From assembly GCF_963855985.1 (NCBI RefSeq), contig NC_087111.1, positions 2,795,001-2,859,000 on the forward strand: a stretch of DNA of 64,000 nt, in the 5' to 3' direction. The stretch comes from Ostrinia nubilalis (lineage: Eukaryota > Arthropoda > Insecta > Lepidoptera > Crambidae). The notes below the pieces were generated by a model, which was not told where the DNA came from, ran no database searches, and was given only the letters and a program-made list of their open reading frames with translations. Below, piece after piece: positions 24,054 to 35,189 of this stretch (its first letter is position 1; each line of letters begins with the position of its first letter). Made by a program: the position numbers and the translations under genes.

Positions 24054-24068
24054 TGGCGCCCAACGTGG
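24054..24068 (+). other. tRNA-Lys-type primer-binding-site-like sequence
   Basis: 'tggcgcccaacgtgg' matches the complement of the arthropod tRNA-Lys 3' end used as primer-binding site by several Ty3/gypsy-type retrotransposons. It may mark the end of a relict LTR to its left (roughly 23727-24053, starting 'tgttatag'). The match is clear; the relict LTR is inference. Confidence 0.5.
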
Positions 24069-24104
24069 TGTGAATTTTGCCGCTCTAGGTTTTGAAATCC
24101 AAAT

Positions 24105-24109
24105 ACAAG
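24105..24109. other. Target site duplication (acaag), left
   Basis: This 5-bp sequence is repeated directly at 29811-29815, on the far side of the BEL/Pao element. Confidence 0.9.
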
Positions 24110-24262
24110 TGGTGGTTTAGTTAATTATACACGGTTTTAAAGTTCACTGTTGTTTTATTTTCTCATACAATTACACAGACATGTTTTTTACCACAGACAA
24201 TTAAGAAGTTTTTTTTTTTATTTTTTTATTACGGTCCGATCATATAGGGAATAATCCATCCA
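24110..24262 (-). repeat. BEL/Pao 3' LTR
   Basis: This 153-bp terminal repeat appears identical to 29658-29810 by eye, including the T-run lengths. On the element's strand it starts TGGATGG and ends CCACCA, i.e. TG...CA. Confidence 0.9.
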
Positions 24263-24328
24263 TACCGCCGCCCAAGGACGATTACAGTCCTTCAAGATAG
24301 AGGAATGAATAGACACCAATCTAATAAT

Positions 24329-27300
24329 CTAGTTGGAATCATCCAGGGGTAGAGGGCACAATTTGGCAATTGGCCTTTTAAAAATACCGTCCTTATACTT
24401 TAAAGAAACAACTCGAGTTACCCCATCTGCACCTGGGTGCTTCCGAACAACACGCCCCAAAAGCCATTTTCCAGGAGGAAGTCTATCATCCTTTACTAAT
24501 ACAACGGTACCTATAGCGATTTCCGGCTGATCTTTGTTCCATTTGTAACGATGTTGCAAGGTTGTCAAATATTCATTCTGCCATCGCTGCCATAAACATT
24601 GTACCATACGTTGAATTATATGCCACCGATGCAAAGGGCTAAGTTTTACGTCCACTAAAGATGGTTCCGGTACACCAATTAAAGGTTCCCCAATAAGGAA
24701 ATGTCCCGGAGTTAAGGGAGCTTCATCAAGAGTAGAATTTACTATAGTAAGAGGGCGGGAATTAACGCAAGCTTCCACTTGGGTTAAGAGCGTAGAAAAC
24801 TCTTCATAAGTAAGTAAAGTTTGTCCGATTACGCGTTTTAGATGTCCCTTAACACTTTTAACTCCTGACTCCCAAAGCCCTCCGAAATGAGGTGAACTAG
24901 GAGGTATAAAGTACCAAGTCGTTTTGTCATTAGCCAAAAGTTCCGAAATTTCTACAACAAGTTTAGATTTTGAGTCATGAAAGGCAATGTTTAAGTCGCG
25001 AGACGCGCCTACAAAATTGGTGCCGTGATCACTCCAAATTTCCTTGCAGTGGCCACGACGGGCAGTAAAACGTCTAAAAGCAGCAATAAAGGCAGCTGAC
25101 GTCAGGTCAGTAACCAGTTCTAGATGAATGGCTTTTGTGACGGTACATACGAATAAGCAAATGTACACCTTACAAGTTCTCTTACATCTACCAGGATACA
25201 ATTTCATGGCAAACGGGCCAGCAAAATCGACACCACTAGTTAAAAATGGACGACTTGGTTTGACACGAAACTTAGGAAGATCTGCCATAAATGGCACAGA
25301 GGGATTAGCTCTCTGTTTAAAACATGGTACACATTTTGAAAGTACACTTTTAACTAGATTTTTGACTCTAATTATCCAAAATTTTTGTTTAACAACATTC
25401 AAAGTGAGTTGATTTCCTCCATGCAAAGATTTCAGATGTGCATTTAACACAATAAGTTTAGAAAGATTAGAATCGTTACTCAAAATAATAGGATTTTTCA
25501 TATTATCTGAAATCTCTGCATTGGCAAGTCGACCACCGACACGAACTATACCATTATTATCTAAGTATGGATTAAGTACATGTACTTTACTTGATTGGTG
25601 AACTCGCTTACCCTGTGACAGGCAAGAAATTTCCTCATGAAACGAATCAGATTGAGACATCTTAATGCATCTGTTAAAAGCGTCGTCAAGCTCCATAGAA
25701 CTCAGATAAGCGGGTCCATCAAACAGTGTCCTATTTATTTTTGATTTACACAGTTTAATAAATCTCAAACAATAAGCAGTCACACGTATCAATTTTGAGA
25801 GAGTTGACCATCGTTTCAAATAAGAAATAGTATCAGCATTTTCAAAAACATTCACATTCGCTTCTACTTTAGTTTTAACTTTCATTTCCAAATCAGTGAC
25901 TGGGACTACATTCTCATGGTTTACAATTGGATTACAATTTTGTAAAAATTGTGGGCCATTCCACCACAGGTCTGACTGCTGCAAATCACTTGGGTATACT
26001 CCACGTGAAGCCAGATCGGCTGGATTATTCGCGGAACTAACATGATGCCACTGGTTACTATTTGTAAGTGTCAAAATTTCTGAAGTACGATTAGCGACAA
26101 AGGTAGTCCATGTAATTGGTGTTTTACGCAGCCAAGCCAGAACTATGGTTGAATCTGTCCAAGCATAGATGTTTTCATTTGGTATATTAAGTATAGTTTT
26201 AACATGTTGTATCAAATTTGCTACGAGAACTGCACCACAGAGTTCGAGACGAGGGAGTGAAACTTGTTTGACAGGTGCAACTTTCGATTTGGCCATAACA
26301 AGATAAACTTTAACTGCATCACTGTCCCAAACTCGGAGATACACAACTCCAGCATAAGCAGCACAGGAAGCATCACTAAATCCATGCAGTTCCAGTTTCA
26401 TTGTACTATTAGAGATTCCAAGCCATCTTGGGAACTGAATGGTTTCAGCGTGTGTGAAACGATTAACATAATTAATCCATTCTTGTTTCAAATCATTAGG
26501 TAACTCTTCGTCCCAATCCAAGCCAGCTAACCACAGTTTTTGCATGAAGATTTTAAGTGTTATTATACCTGGTGTTAGCCAACCTAGTGGGTCGAAGGTT
26601 TTTGCAATGGTAGATAATACATTTCGTTTGGTGATATTATCATTTACAAAATTTACACATATGTTCAATTCAAAATTATCTGTTTGTGAGTTCCATGTAA
26701 TACCCAAAGTTTTCAGGGTATCTTCAACTTTTATATGGACTTCATTTTGTAGTTCTTTGTCATGATCAGGAATTTGTGATAGTACTGCTTTACTATTTGA
26801 TGCCCATTTGTGTAGAGGGAAACCACCACGTGCTAACAACTCAGTCAATCGTTTTTGAAGGTCAGCAGCATCATCTTCACTGGATGCCCCGGTCATCAGA
26901 TCGTCCATGTACAGATCAGTTTTCAAGATTTCTGCTTCTACAGGAAAATCATGTTTTTCATCTTCAGCGAGTTGGTGAAGTGTGCGTATGGCTAAAAAGG
27001 GAGCGCATGATGTTCCATAAGTCACGGTGAGTAGTCTATATTCCTGTATCGGTTGTGTTGGGCATTCTCGCCACAGTATTCTCTGGTAGTCCACATCATC
27101 TTTGGATACTAATATCTGTCTGTACATTTTTTGAATGTCAGCTACTAAACAGAATTTATGTTGTCTCCATCTTGTAATTAAGTCTCTGACATCTTGTTGT
27201 AATGGGTATCCAATCAAAAGTTCTTCGTTTAACGATTTTCCTTTTTCAGGTACAGCACTTCCGTCGAAGACAACTCGCAGCTTCGTGCTCAAGCTTGTCG

Positions 27301-29557
27301 GCCGGAGGACAGCGTGGTGAGGTAAGTAGTGACGTTTCTCTATTTTCTTCTCATTTTCAGGTACTATCATCATGTGACCTTGTGATTCATATTGTTTCAT
27401 GAATTTGTGATAATCTTCCTTGAAGTCTTCGTTGCGTGTGAAACGTTTCTCCATATGTTGCAAGCGGTTAACAGCAAGGAACTCAACATCACCGAGGTTT
27501 GTGGGTGGATCATCTTTGAACGGTAAAGACACAATGTAACGTCCATCATCATTGCGCTTGTGAGTAGCCTTAAAATGTTCTTCACATTGTAATTCCAATT
27601 CTGTCATTGGTTTCTTGTACTGTATATTCTCTTCAATTTCCCAGAATTGTCTCAATAATTGATCTACTTCCAATTTTGTGTGAGTAACTACCATGTTGTG
27701 TTCTAGTGTTGCAGCATCAGTTTGTGAGGCTCTTCCAGAAATCAACCAACCCAGACGAGAGTTGAGTGCGATGAGTGAATTATACTTGCGAAGACCTTGT
27801 AGCAGGATGTGAGCATGCACGTCGGCACCAAGTAAGACGTCGATAGATCCTGGCTTGTGAAAGTTTGGATCAGCTAGATCCAACTGCATGTGTGAGGGCC
27901 AAGTATCTTGTGGGAATTCACGAGACGGCAGCAATGAAGTGAGTTTCTTGAGTACATATGCATTCACTTCAAATGTGGATATTTCACATTTTGTGGAGTG
28001 TATTGTGAGTTTCACCATAGATTTTGTAGTGACCACTGATGAGTTTGATATGCCGGAGATTTTGCCAATAACAGGAGTGCGGTCAAGATTCAATAATTGT
28101 GCAGCTGCTTCGGAGATAAAGGAGCCCTGTGACCCTTGGTCAATAAGAGCTCTCAGTGTATAAGTATCACTATTCCTCGACTCAACCTTTATTTCAGCGG
28201 TTGCTAATATAACTAAGTCATCATTTGTTTCAGCCTTCAAGTTGACACTGAGATTGCAAGAAGCGCCAGATTCAGTATCATTTTCCTTTGCTGTAGATTT
28301 GTTACTTTCAGGTTTCTCGGTGTTATTTGTTTGTGAAGGTCTTGTGAAATGTAGTAAGGTATGATGTCTACGTCCACATTTTTTGCAATTTGTGCTTTGT
28401 CTGCAATGTGACACAGAGTGACCTTTTATTAAGCAATTGAAGCATATGTTGTTTTTCTTGACATAATCTTGGCGTTCAGAAACAGGTAATGCAGAAAACT
28501 CTTTACAGTGGCAAATGTAATGATTTTGTGAGCAGTAAGTACAAGTGCTTTCGACTTCAGTGGCAAAACTTTTCACTGTAGTTGTCTTTGGTGTATGCTG
28601 AACAGATTTTGATACATCTTTTTTATAAACTTCTCGAGGTTGTGACAGATTGACCATTTCCATTGTTCGAAATCGTTTTTCAAGGAAGTTACTTAGTTCT
28701 TCATATGTGGGAATATTTGTAGAATTTTCTAAAGACTGCTCCCAAAGTTTGTGAGATTCTATGTCTAACTTTGAGACTATGATATGTACCACTATTGCAT
28801 TCCAGGAATCTATCTCTATGTTTTTTAGTGAGGTAAGACATTGGCTAGTATTATCTAATAAATCTTTAATACCTTTGGCAGACTCTGTTGTTAGTTTTTT
28901 CTGCGATAGAAATCTACTGAGAATATTATTCACAATCACTCGCTTATTTTCATATCTTTCATTTAGCTTTTTCCATGCATCATCATAGTTAGCCTCAGTT
29001 AATGAATAATTTTTGAGTAACTGTTCGGCTTCTCCTGATAAACTGGATTTTAGATAATGATGTTTTTCAATTTTTGTTAAGCGATCATTGCAATGTATTA
29101 GTGAGATAAAAAGGTCTCTATAACTCATCCATGCATTATAATCTCCTGAAAATTGCGGTATCGTTATTGATGGAAGTTTTGGTCTCATTTTTGAAATCTC
29201 AGCAGAGGTTATGTCAAGCTCACTAACTGTGGTTGTGGTTGATGTAATATCATATTTCTTGTCTTTTAGCCATGTTTTCAGGTCTAAGTAATTTTCCTCT
29301 GTGCATTCGTAGTTTTTCTCAATGTCGAAATTATAATCTTTTTTTGAGGTTTCGTTGTTTATTATTGCTGTCAATGACTCGTAACTTTTAGTGTACTCAC
29401 ACCAATAATCTCTCAATGCTTCCAAGCGAGTGTCGATATAACCTTTTGTTCTCTTGTCTTTAGGTGATTTTCTCGTATTGGTGGAAAGTTTCTCAATCTT
29501 TGTAGAGTTTTGGTTCATCACCATGATGTGTTTTGTTACACGTTCCGCCATTTTCAC
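24329..29557 (-). CDS. BEL/Pao Gag-Pol polyprotein
   Basis: The uninterrupted 1742-codon frame starts at ATG 29557. Domain order is as expected for BEL/Pao: a DUF1759-type Gag region (about residues 120-310, 'IPQFSGDYNAWMSYRDLF'); CCHC-like zinc knuckles (about 335-405, 'CFNCLIKGHSVSHC'); a DUF1758/A17 aspartic protease with 'LIDQGSQGSFI'; reverse transcriptase with 'VVFDGSA' and the catalytic 'YMDD'; RNase H; an integrase HHCC zinc-binding region; an integrase core with 'WSDHGTNFVGA' and 'PHFGGLWESGVKSVKG'; and a C-terminal DUF5641 region ('WLLGRVVRKHPGADGVTR'). The length is usual for complete BEL Pol. The protein would assemble particles, copy its RNA and integrate the DNA. I saw no stop or shift. 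Shorter frames on the other strand are shadows. Confidence 0.95.
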   Translation of the reverse strand: MKMAERVTKHIMVMNQNSTKIEKLSTNTRKSPKDKRTKGYIDTRLEALRDYWCEYTKSYESLTAIINNETSKKDYNFDIEKNYECTEENYLDLKTWLKDKKYDITSTTTTVSELDITSAEISKMRPKLPSITIPQFSGDYNAWMSYRDLFISLIHCNDRLTKIEKHHYLKSSLSGEAEQLLKNYSLTEANYDDAWKKLNERYENKRVIVNNILSRFLSQKKLTTESAKGIKDLLDNTSQCLTSLKNIEIDSWNAIVVHIIVSKLDIESHKLWEQSLENSTNIPTYEELSNFLEKRFRTMEMVNLSQPREVYKKDVSKSVQHTPKTTTVKSFATEVESTCTYCSQNHYICHCKEFSALPVSERQDYVKKNNICFNCLIKGHSVSHCRQSTNCKKCGRRHHTLLHFTRPSQTNNTEKPESNKSTAKENDTESGASCNLSVNLKAETNDDLVILATAEIKVESRNSDTYTLRALIDQGSQGSFISEAAAQLLNLDRTPVIGKISGISNSSVVTTKSMVKLTIHSTKCEISTFEVNAYVLKKLTSLLPSREFPQDTWPSHMQLDLADPNFHKPGSIDVLLGADVHAHILLQGLRKYNSLIALNSRLGWLISGRASQTDAATLEHNMVVTHTKLEVDQLLRQFWEIEENIQYKKPMTELELQCEEHFKATHKRNDDGRYIVSLPFKDDPPTNLGDVEFLAVNRLQHMEKRFTRNEDFKEDYHKFMKQYESQGHMMIVPENEKKIEKRHYLPHHAVLRPTSLSTKLRVVFDGSAVPEKGKSLNEELLIGYPLQQDVRDLITRWRQHKFCLVADIQKMYRQILVSKDDVDYQRILWRECPTQPIQEYRLLTVTYGTSCAPFLAIRTLHQLAEDEKHDFPVEAEILKTDLYMDDLMTGASSEDDAADLQKRLTELLARGGFPLHKWASNSKAVLSQIPDHDKELQNEVHIKVEDTLKTLGITWNSQTDNFELNICVNFVNDNITKRNVLSTIAKTFDPLGWLTPGIITLKIFMQKLWLAGLDWDEELPNDLKQEWINYVNRFTHAETIQFPRWLGISNSTMKLELHGFSDASCAAYAGVVYLRVWDSDAVKVYLVMAKSKVAPVKQVSLPRLELCGAVLVANLIQHVKTILNIPNENIYAWTDSTIVLAWLRKTPITWTTFVANRTSEILTLTNSNQWHHVSSANNPADLASRGVYPSDLQQSDLWWNGPQFLQNCNPIVNHENVVPVTDLEMKVKTKVEANVNVFENADTISYLKRWSTLSKLIRVTAYCLRFIKLCKSKINRTLFDGPAYLSSMELDDAFNRCIKMSQSDSFHEEISCLSQGKRVHQSSKVHVLNPYLDNNGIVRVGGRLANAEISDNMKNPIILSNDSNLSKLIVLNAHLKSLHGGNQLTLNVVKQKFWIIRVKNLVKSVLSKCVPCFKQRANPSVPFMADLPKFRVKPSRPFLTSGVDFAGPFAMKLYPGRCKRTCKVYICLFVCTVTKAIHLELVTDLTSAAFIAAFRRFTARRGHCKEIWSDHGTNFVGASRDLNIAFHDSKSKLVVEISELLANDKTTWYFIPPSSPHFGGLWESGVKSVKGHLKRVIGQTLLTYEEFSTLLTQVEACVNSRPLTIVNSTLDEAPLTPGHFLIGEPLIGVPEPSLVDVKLSPLHRWHIIQRMVQCLWQRWQNEYLTTLQHRYKWNKDQPEIAIGTVVLVKDDRLPPGKWLLGRVVRKHPGADGVTRVVSLKYKDGIFKRPIAKLCPLPLDDSN

Positions 29558-29637
29558 AAACTCGTATTTTTAGTTATATAGGTATTCCACTTTGACACTG
29601 ATTTCAACAATAATTACACTTTACTTTGATTACTATC

Positions 29638-29655
29638 CGGTTCTCAGAAGGACCA
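29638..29655 (-). other. Putative primer binding site of the BEL/Pao element
   Basis: Two bases inside the 5' LTR, the element strand reads TGGTCCTTCTGAGAACCG. Its start (TGG) complements a tRNA CCA end. The matching tRNA was not identified. Confidence 0.5.
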
Positions 29656-29657
29656 TT

Positions 29658-29810
29658 TGGTGGTTTAGTTAATTATACACGGTTTTAAAGTTCACTGTTG
29701 TTTTATTTTCTCATACAATTACACAGACATGTTTTTTACCACAGACAATTAAGAAGTTTTTTTTTTTATTTTTTTATTACGGTCCGATCATATAGGGAAT
29801 AATCCATCCA
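29658..29810 (-). repeat. BEL/Pao 5' LTR
   Basis: Same 153-bp sequence as 24110-24262. It should carry the promoter and polyadenylation signals of the element. Confidence 0.9.
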
Positions 29811-29815
29811 ACAAG
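29811..29815. other. Target site duplication (acaag), right
   Basis: Direct match to 24105-24109. Confidence 0.9.
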
Positions 29816-29925
29816 GAAATAATTAAATTCGCAAGTAGCTCTTCAATAAGGCACAAAGCACAATCAATCCTCCCTTTTAATAATTCCTTGATGCTCTCAA
29901 TCTTTTTCATCGTTTGGATACTCTT

Positions 29926-30230
29926 GTAAGAGCCGAAGCACACAATGCGTTGCCGGAGCGGTGTCGCTGCGTCGTCTTAAAGTCTTACATAGAAATATCT
30001 GTGGCGGGCACACGAGCGGTACGGCGCCGCGACGCATCGTGTCAGAGTAAATACAAATGAGTAGGTCATCTTCATAGAAACGCCCGAGCGCGGTTTGTAT
30101 GTGAGTGCGCCAATACGTATGCGGCGCGCACACACACACTGACAAAATTCAGCGCCGCTAATCTACGTGCGTTTCTTTGAAGATGACCTACTCATTTGTA
30201 TTTACTCTGATCGTGTGCTTTGGCTCTAAG
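29926..30230. mobile_element. Foldback element with 40-bp inner arms
   Basis: Outer arms (agagccgaagcaca / tgtgctttggctct) and inner arms 30041-30081 and 30168-30210 are inverted repeats; the inner pair holds 'gagtaggtcatcttc' in both orientations. The GC-rich loop of ~85 bp is rich in CGCG and has no gene. It fits a MITE-like palindrome. Confidence 0.7.
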
Positions 30231-31092
30231 GCTGACGAGGAAAAAAGCTTCTTTACCCAACCTAATTGAATAAAATGTAAATTTTGAACCCAATGCGACG
30301 GGAAGAGTAATGCTTGAGGAGCTGGGTAGTGACGTACATTAATTTCCACGATAAATATTTACATGATTGTTTATTAACTTAAAAAACAGTCAAGTGTGAG
30401 TGATCCTTGCGAGCAAACGGCTCTGTACATTTCCGTCGTAACGCGTGGTTTTTAGGAGTACCTATAAACGTATGTTATTATTAGTTTAGTCTAAGAAAAA
30501 TTATTATTTCTGTAAATAGAAAGTAAAATTAACGACTTTCGCTTTGTTTCTGTGCCCATTTTATGCAACTTTATATTTACATAGATGTCTTGAAAATTAA
30601 TTAAATTGGTTCTATAATCGCCAAACTGTCTTTTCAAAATTAGTGTTGAATCCTAAAAGATAATCATTTTAGGCATAAATTTAATTTTTGTCACATAAAA
30701 CACTGTTAAATAATATTTTCACTATTGATTTGGTCCTCCAAATACCATTAGTCTAAAATGGATGCCGAACCACGACCTCTGCAGTAAAATTTTGTATTTA
30801 TTTAGGTAAGTAATTCAATGTCACGTATCTATGAGTAAACACATACATAGAGTGTCCCTACAAATCCTTCCTGTATTTAATTTTGGATCAGCTCTACCTA
30901 TTTTTGCATTCGGTCTGCCGTTTCCGGAGGTCTTTAGTTTAATCCCAGACACGGAGGGCAAAATTAATATTCTATTGATAGTTAATTTGAAATGCCCACT
31001 TTGTTTTTGAACACACACAGGCATCGCAAAGCTTGGAGGGGGCGCCAAAATAAAATTTTATCCGGGTTAGGAAAAATCTTCTTCAAGTTCTT

Positions 31093-31257
31093 CTGAATAG
31101 TTTCGTTGCGGGTCCAATGACAGTCTAACTTTCCCTGGACAAACTGGCCTTCACTGGTTGGTTTTTTATTGGCGGTCAAGCTGTAGACTATCCTAGTTAC
31201 ACAGAGGTTTCAGACACGTTTCAGCAGTGAGAACGAGAGATGGATATAGTCTCGCTA
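31093..31257 (+). repeat. Dispersed repeat family A, copy 3
   Basis: This diverged, 5'-shortened copy keeps 'tttcgttgcgggtccaatga' and 'ggcggtcaagctgtaga'. It is the most degraded of the five copies. Confidence 0.7.
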
Positions 31258-31481
31258 TTTATTAATGACAAGAGATTTCTCGTAATTTAAGTAAGTAAAA
31301 AATTAAAGGACAATATTTTTGTTGTATTTTAGGCTACAAGATAACCTAGCACTACTCCGATGGCTCAACGACCCAAAGTGTGTCTTCATGCCCTCTGATA
31401 AAAGTGATGTCACCATTTTCCTCCGTCTTGTGTGGTTTCACTCCAATCTCCTACTTAAAACTCACATCCTACATTAATATA

Positions 31482-31640
31482 CTAGCGGGCGCCCGCGGCT
31501 TCGTACGTGTGGACCCCGTTTTACACCCTTAGGAGTGGAATTTGTAAAAATCCGTTCTTAGCGGATGTCTACACTCTATAAAGATTCTAGCTGCTATTTA
31601 GCGTTGAAATTTTTCAAGTTTGTAGGTGATAGTTTCTGAT
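31482..31640 (-). mobile_element. Helitron-like element end
   Basis: The left edge 'actagcgggcgcccgcggct' is the inverted GC-rich CTAGT terminus also seen at 12404. The other end is not clear. Confidence 0.6.
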
Positions 31641-32167
31641 ATTTTGTGATTAATCAGTGTACGTCGATAGTTTATCGACATCTAGCATCTCTACAAATAA
31701 TCCGCTCTTCATTACAATGAACAAAGCAATTAGTGGCGACGCTAGGTAGCTATTAAGGACGCTGGACCCCGCAATACTACTTAATAAGGTTCTTAATTAA
31801 TTCATTATTGACAGACGCTGTTGCGGAGCGGACAGTGAAAAATTATCAAGGTAATAAACCTAATTTGTAAAATATAAAAAGATACTGAACTGTTTTTTGT
31901 TTTTGAGGAGAAAACACTTCATGAAAGATGCCATTTTGGAATTTTGAATTGGTATAGACACAGATAATATAATACTAGATAGATGTCACCGTAAAATTGT
32001 GAATTCCGTCAGATTATAATCTGACGTAGCTAAATTACAATCTAACCTAACCTAACCCACTGTTAGTTTACAATCTAACGCGTTATATTATAAACTGACA
32101 GAGTTTACAATTTCCCGTTGACATAGACACTTTTAACAAAAATAAATAAAGATGCCACACACGAGAC

Positions 32168-32319
32168 TAACGCCCGTATTCACAAACGATGCTTGCTTAT
32201 ATGAAGCAGCAAATCGAACGCACAGCGTTGAATAGAGCTCTGTCATTGGTTCGTGTGTCCCCCTGTGCGTCCACGCGTAATGTGAAACCTCATAGTAGTG
32301 TTTGTGAATACGGACGTTA
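32168..32319. mobile_element. MITE family C, copy 1 (taacgcccgtattcacaaac)
   Basis: The left end 'taacgcccgtattcacaaac' mirrors the right end 'gtttgtgaatacggacgtta'. Two more copies are at 34292-34443 (degraded) and 60185-60334. All share 'ttcgatttgctgctt' or its complement. Confidence 0.85.
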
Positions 32320-32356
32320 GTGCTCAAACATTTTTATTCACAAATTCGCTAGGTAC

Positions 32357-33035
32357 TATAGTCTTTTTCACCTAAGATGATCCGTATGACGTTTCGAGTT
32401 TGAAAGATTTAGAGATGTCACATAACTAAACCATAGCGATTTATCTATTGATTTTTTTCGAAGTGTTAGTAAAACCTACTTTTAGAGAAATATTTTGTAT
32501 AGGTGTTATTTAACAATAAACATGTTTTTTTAATTACAAATATTATTGAAACAATTTTTTATTGATAATATTCAAATTTCATGGTTCGTGTTCAGAAAAA
32601 CGATTCCTAAAAAGTACTGGTTCTGTTTCTTTAAATTAAAAACTATTAATTTATTTTCAATGCGTTTATTAAAGTCAATAATCGAAAAATATAGTTGATT
32701 TTTGTGATGTTTTTAATAACTAAGTATTCACTGCAATCGATTAATGAACCGCGGAAATAATCGATTTTATTATACAAGAAATACCCCAGCACTAAATCTA
32801 TTCCGTTTCACACATTGCGTACATTAAATAAAAAATATTTTTACATCGTATTTAATTAAAATATAATCAATAGACTCAGATTTTACTATATATTTCAAGA
32901 CAAGTAGTTTATTTTTTTTATTATATTGCTAATAAAATACAAATATTTTTTCAAAAATATTCTGCATAATGTAGTATGCGTAATATGGATAACCTTGAAG
33001 TGTCATACGGATCATCTTACGTGAAAAAGACTATA
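32357..33035. mobile_element. 679-bp TIR element (tatagtctttttcac)
   Basis: Ends 'tatagtctttttcacctaag' and 'ttacgtgaaaaagactata' are inverted and extend through 'gatgatccgtatgac'. The interior is AT-rich with no frame. This is a non-autonomous DNA transposon; the superfamily is not evident. Confidence 0.8.
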
Positions 33036-35189
33036 ATAACGATTACATGTATGTAGTATGACCTACTCGTATGTAAGTTGTAATACTTAGGTGTTTGTAC
33101 CTATACCTTAGTCTCTTTTTAAGCAGATCTACAACTCGTAACATCAAAGTAAACATACGAGTACCTACAAATGAGACCCATTTGAACTGTCATAGCCAAA
33201 GCTTCGCACGTACTTAGCTGACCGCGTCGATACAGCCTTCGTGCCTCCATGACCATCAGGGCGATTACGACGAGACGGCAAAGAGTAGGCAGATGCAGAA
33301 GGTGGGAATGACACAGAAATGGTAAAGGTAAGACTTGTCTGGTTCTATGGTTGGAATGTTGGGCTACTGATGTTAGTTGAACTCATGAGCGATGGTACTA
33401 ATCCCCTGCCCTGCTTCCTCCTTACACTCCTTCTGTCATTTTTAAAGGTAACAACACTTATTTTCATTCTTGAACTGCCATAACCCGAAATACAAAGTTG
33501 TAGATATTTCAGCCCTGAATTTGATTACTCCAAGCATGCAATGTCCTTTCCAAAATGAGCGCATGATTTCATGCTTCGGAGGGTGTAGCCATTCGATCCA
33601 GTCAAGCCTTGTCAGACGCATTATAGGAGTTTAATTTGACACCAGAGTTGTGGTGACCTACGTTGTAACTCACAAAGAAGAGAATGAGAGTGTTCCTCCT
33701 ATGTCAGCATTAACTTCAATCTATGAACAAAACTAACCCCTCCGGCGGGGCTATTTTCCATTTATGCCTAAAGTTCAAACTCCACGTTGGCGTCACCATA
33801 ACACTTAATGGCAGCCGCACCATTAACCAACTAGTGCGATTAATCCCCGAATTCAGGCTTAAAGCACAAACTAGAATCCTGTGGGTAGTTGTAGATAAGG
33901 CAAAATTTTCCATAAATCGGTACACAAACAAGTTTTCTCTTGATTGCTGTCAGTATGATTTATATCAGCTATTGACCTTAATTTAGATTGCTTTCCTAGA
34001 TAAATAAAATAAAAACAATAAAAGACGACGCCGCATCTCTTCAGTCTGCCCGCGACCATGACTCGTGCAACCGAGCCGAAACGTCGGGAGGGTAAATATT
34101 TTATTTACCGTTAAAATAGATATTGTTGCAATAAATCCCGTGAAGTGATAATTTTATAGTAAAAATGCAACATAATAGTTTAAAATATTATAAAACAATA
34201 ATAAGTTTCACAACTTCAACTAAAACTTAAGTCTTAGGTACGACGAATATATGAAACTACAATGTATTTATTTAGTTAGCAGGCAAGTACTACGCATGTA
34301 TTCACAAACATTACTATGAGGTCTCACAGTGCTCGTGGACGCACAGGATGACACACGAACCAATCACAGAGCTCTATTCAACGCTGTGCGTTCGATTTGC
34401 TGCTTCACCTTCGCCCGATGCTTGCTTTGCATCGTTTGTGAATGTTGAAAATGTTTGAAACTGGCAGCAAATTAGAAAACTAATGGAAAAACAATCAAAA
34501 CGAAAAAAGGACTAATGGGAATAGAATTCGTAATAAAATGAAAGAAGGACCTATTGGGTAGCTAAGGTACCTACTTCATCAGATGTTTTAGCAATGCAGT
34601 CTCTATTACAAATTGAAGAGGGCTACATAGAGGTGTCCGATTTCAGCTTTGCGCCAAAATGGAGTCTGCCAGGTGACAGATGTTGGTGGATATTTCTTCC
34701 CACGGTTATTTTATTTTCTGCTGGGACTATTCTGCAGACTGACTTTTATAAATATAGATTCGATTGGATATGTACCTAGTTGCTAGGTGAAAATATAAGT
34801 AGGTACTATAAAATGTATCTACTGGAAAAATAAACTAGGTATGGGACTAAAGTCCCCAGCCAGTAGGATACAGACATAGGCAAAATAGTGCATTAAAATA
34901 GCAGTCTTCATGATTGCAATTTATCGGTCCAAAAAATTACCCTGCCCAATAGTTCAGTTTCAGTTAGAAAATAACGCCTACGCCACGGTTGCTTTAAAAA
35001 AAAAATTCCTGAAACATTAATCACAATTATTATTCTCGAAGCTTAATGTAAGCAACATTTCAAATGGAAGAGAATCCATCTCACACACGACCCTCTAACA
35101 ATAAAAGATAAGTACACACTTATGTCCTCAAAAACAAAGGCTTTCGCTAAGAGCGGGTGTAACCAACCGTTTGCGTGGAACGTCTTGGT
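33036..35189. other. Intergenic DNA, repeats only
   Basis: No gene is supported. Around 34029-34145 a stretch containing 'gagccgaaacgtcgggaggg' resembles a LINE 3' end. Around 33720-33950 opposing short frames look like a decayed repeat. MITE family C copy 2 lies at 34292-34443. Confidence 0.4.
34292..34443. mobile_element. MITE family C, copy 2 (degraded)
   Basis: It shares 'gtattcacaaaca' and the inverted 'tttgtgaatg' ends plus the 'ctctattcaacgctgtgcgt' core with copy 1. The terminal bases have diverged. Confidence 0.7.

Larger units (their letters stand above)
24110..29810 (-). mobile_element. Full-length BEL/Pao LTR retrotransposon
   Basis: This is a 5.7-kb element on the minus strand: matching 153-bp LTRs, one long gag-pol frame, a possible primer site starting TGG at 29655, and a perfect 5-bp duplication (acaag) outside. 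No env-like frame follows pol. Matching LTRs and an open frame point to a recent insertion that may still be active. It lies about 40 bp from a tRNA-Lys-type primer-site-like sequence, so it may have landed inside an older LTR element. Confidence 0.92.
30231..32160. other. Intergenic DNA with scattered repeats, no gene
   Basis: No gene is supported. The stretch contains dispersed repeat A copy 3 (31093-31257) and a minus-strand Helitron-like end (from 31482). The segment 31980-32120 has repeated 'aatctgac'/'aatctaac' motifs in both orientations. Confidence 0.45.

Noticed and set aside
24333..28988. Plus-strand open frames across the BEL element
   Set aside because: All are antisense to the 1742-codon polyprotein and carry no motifs.
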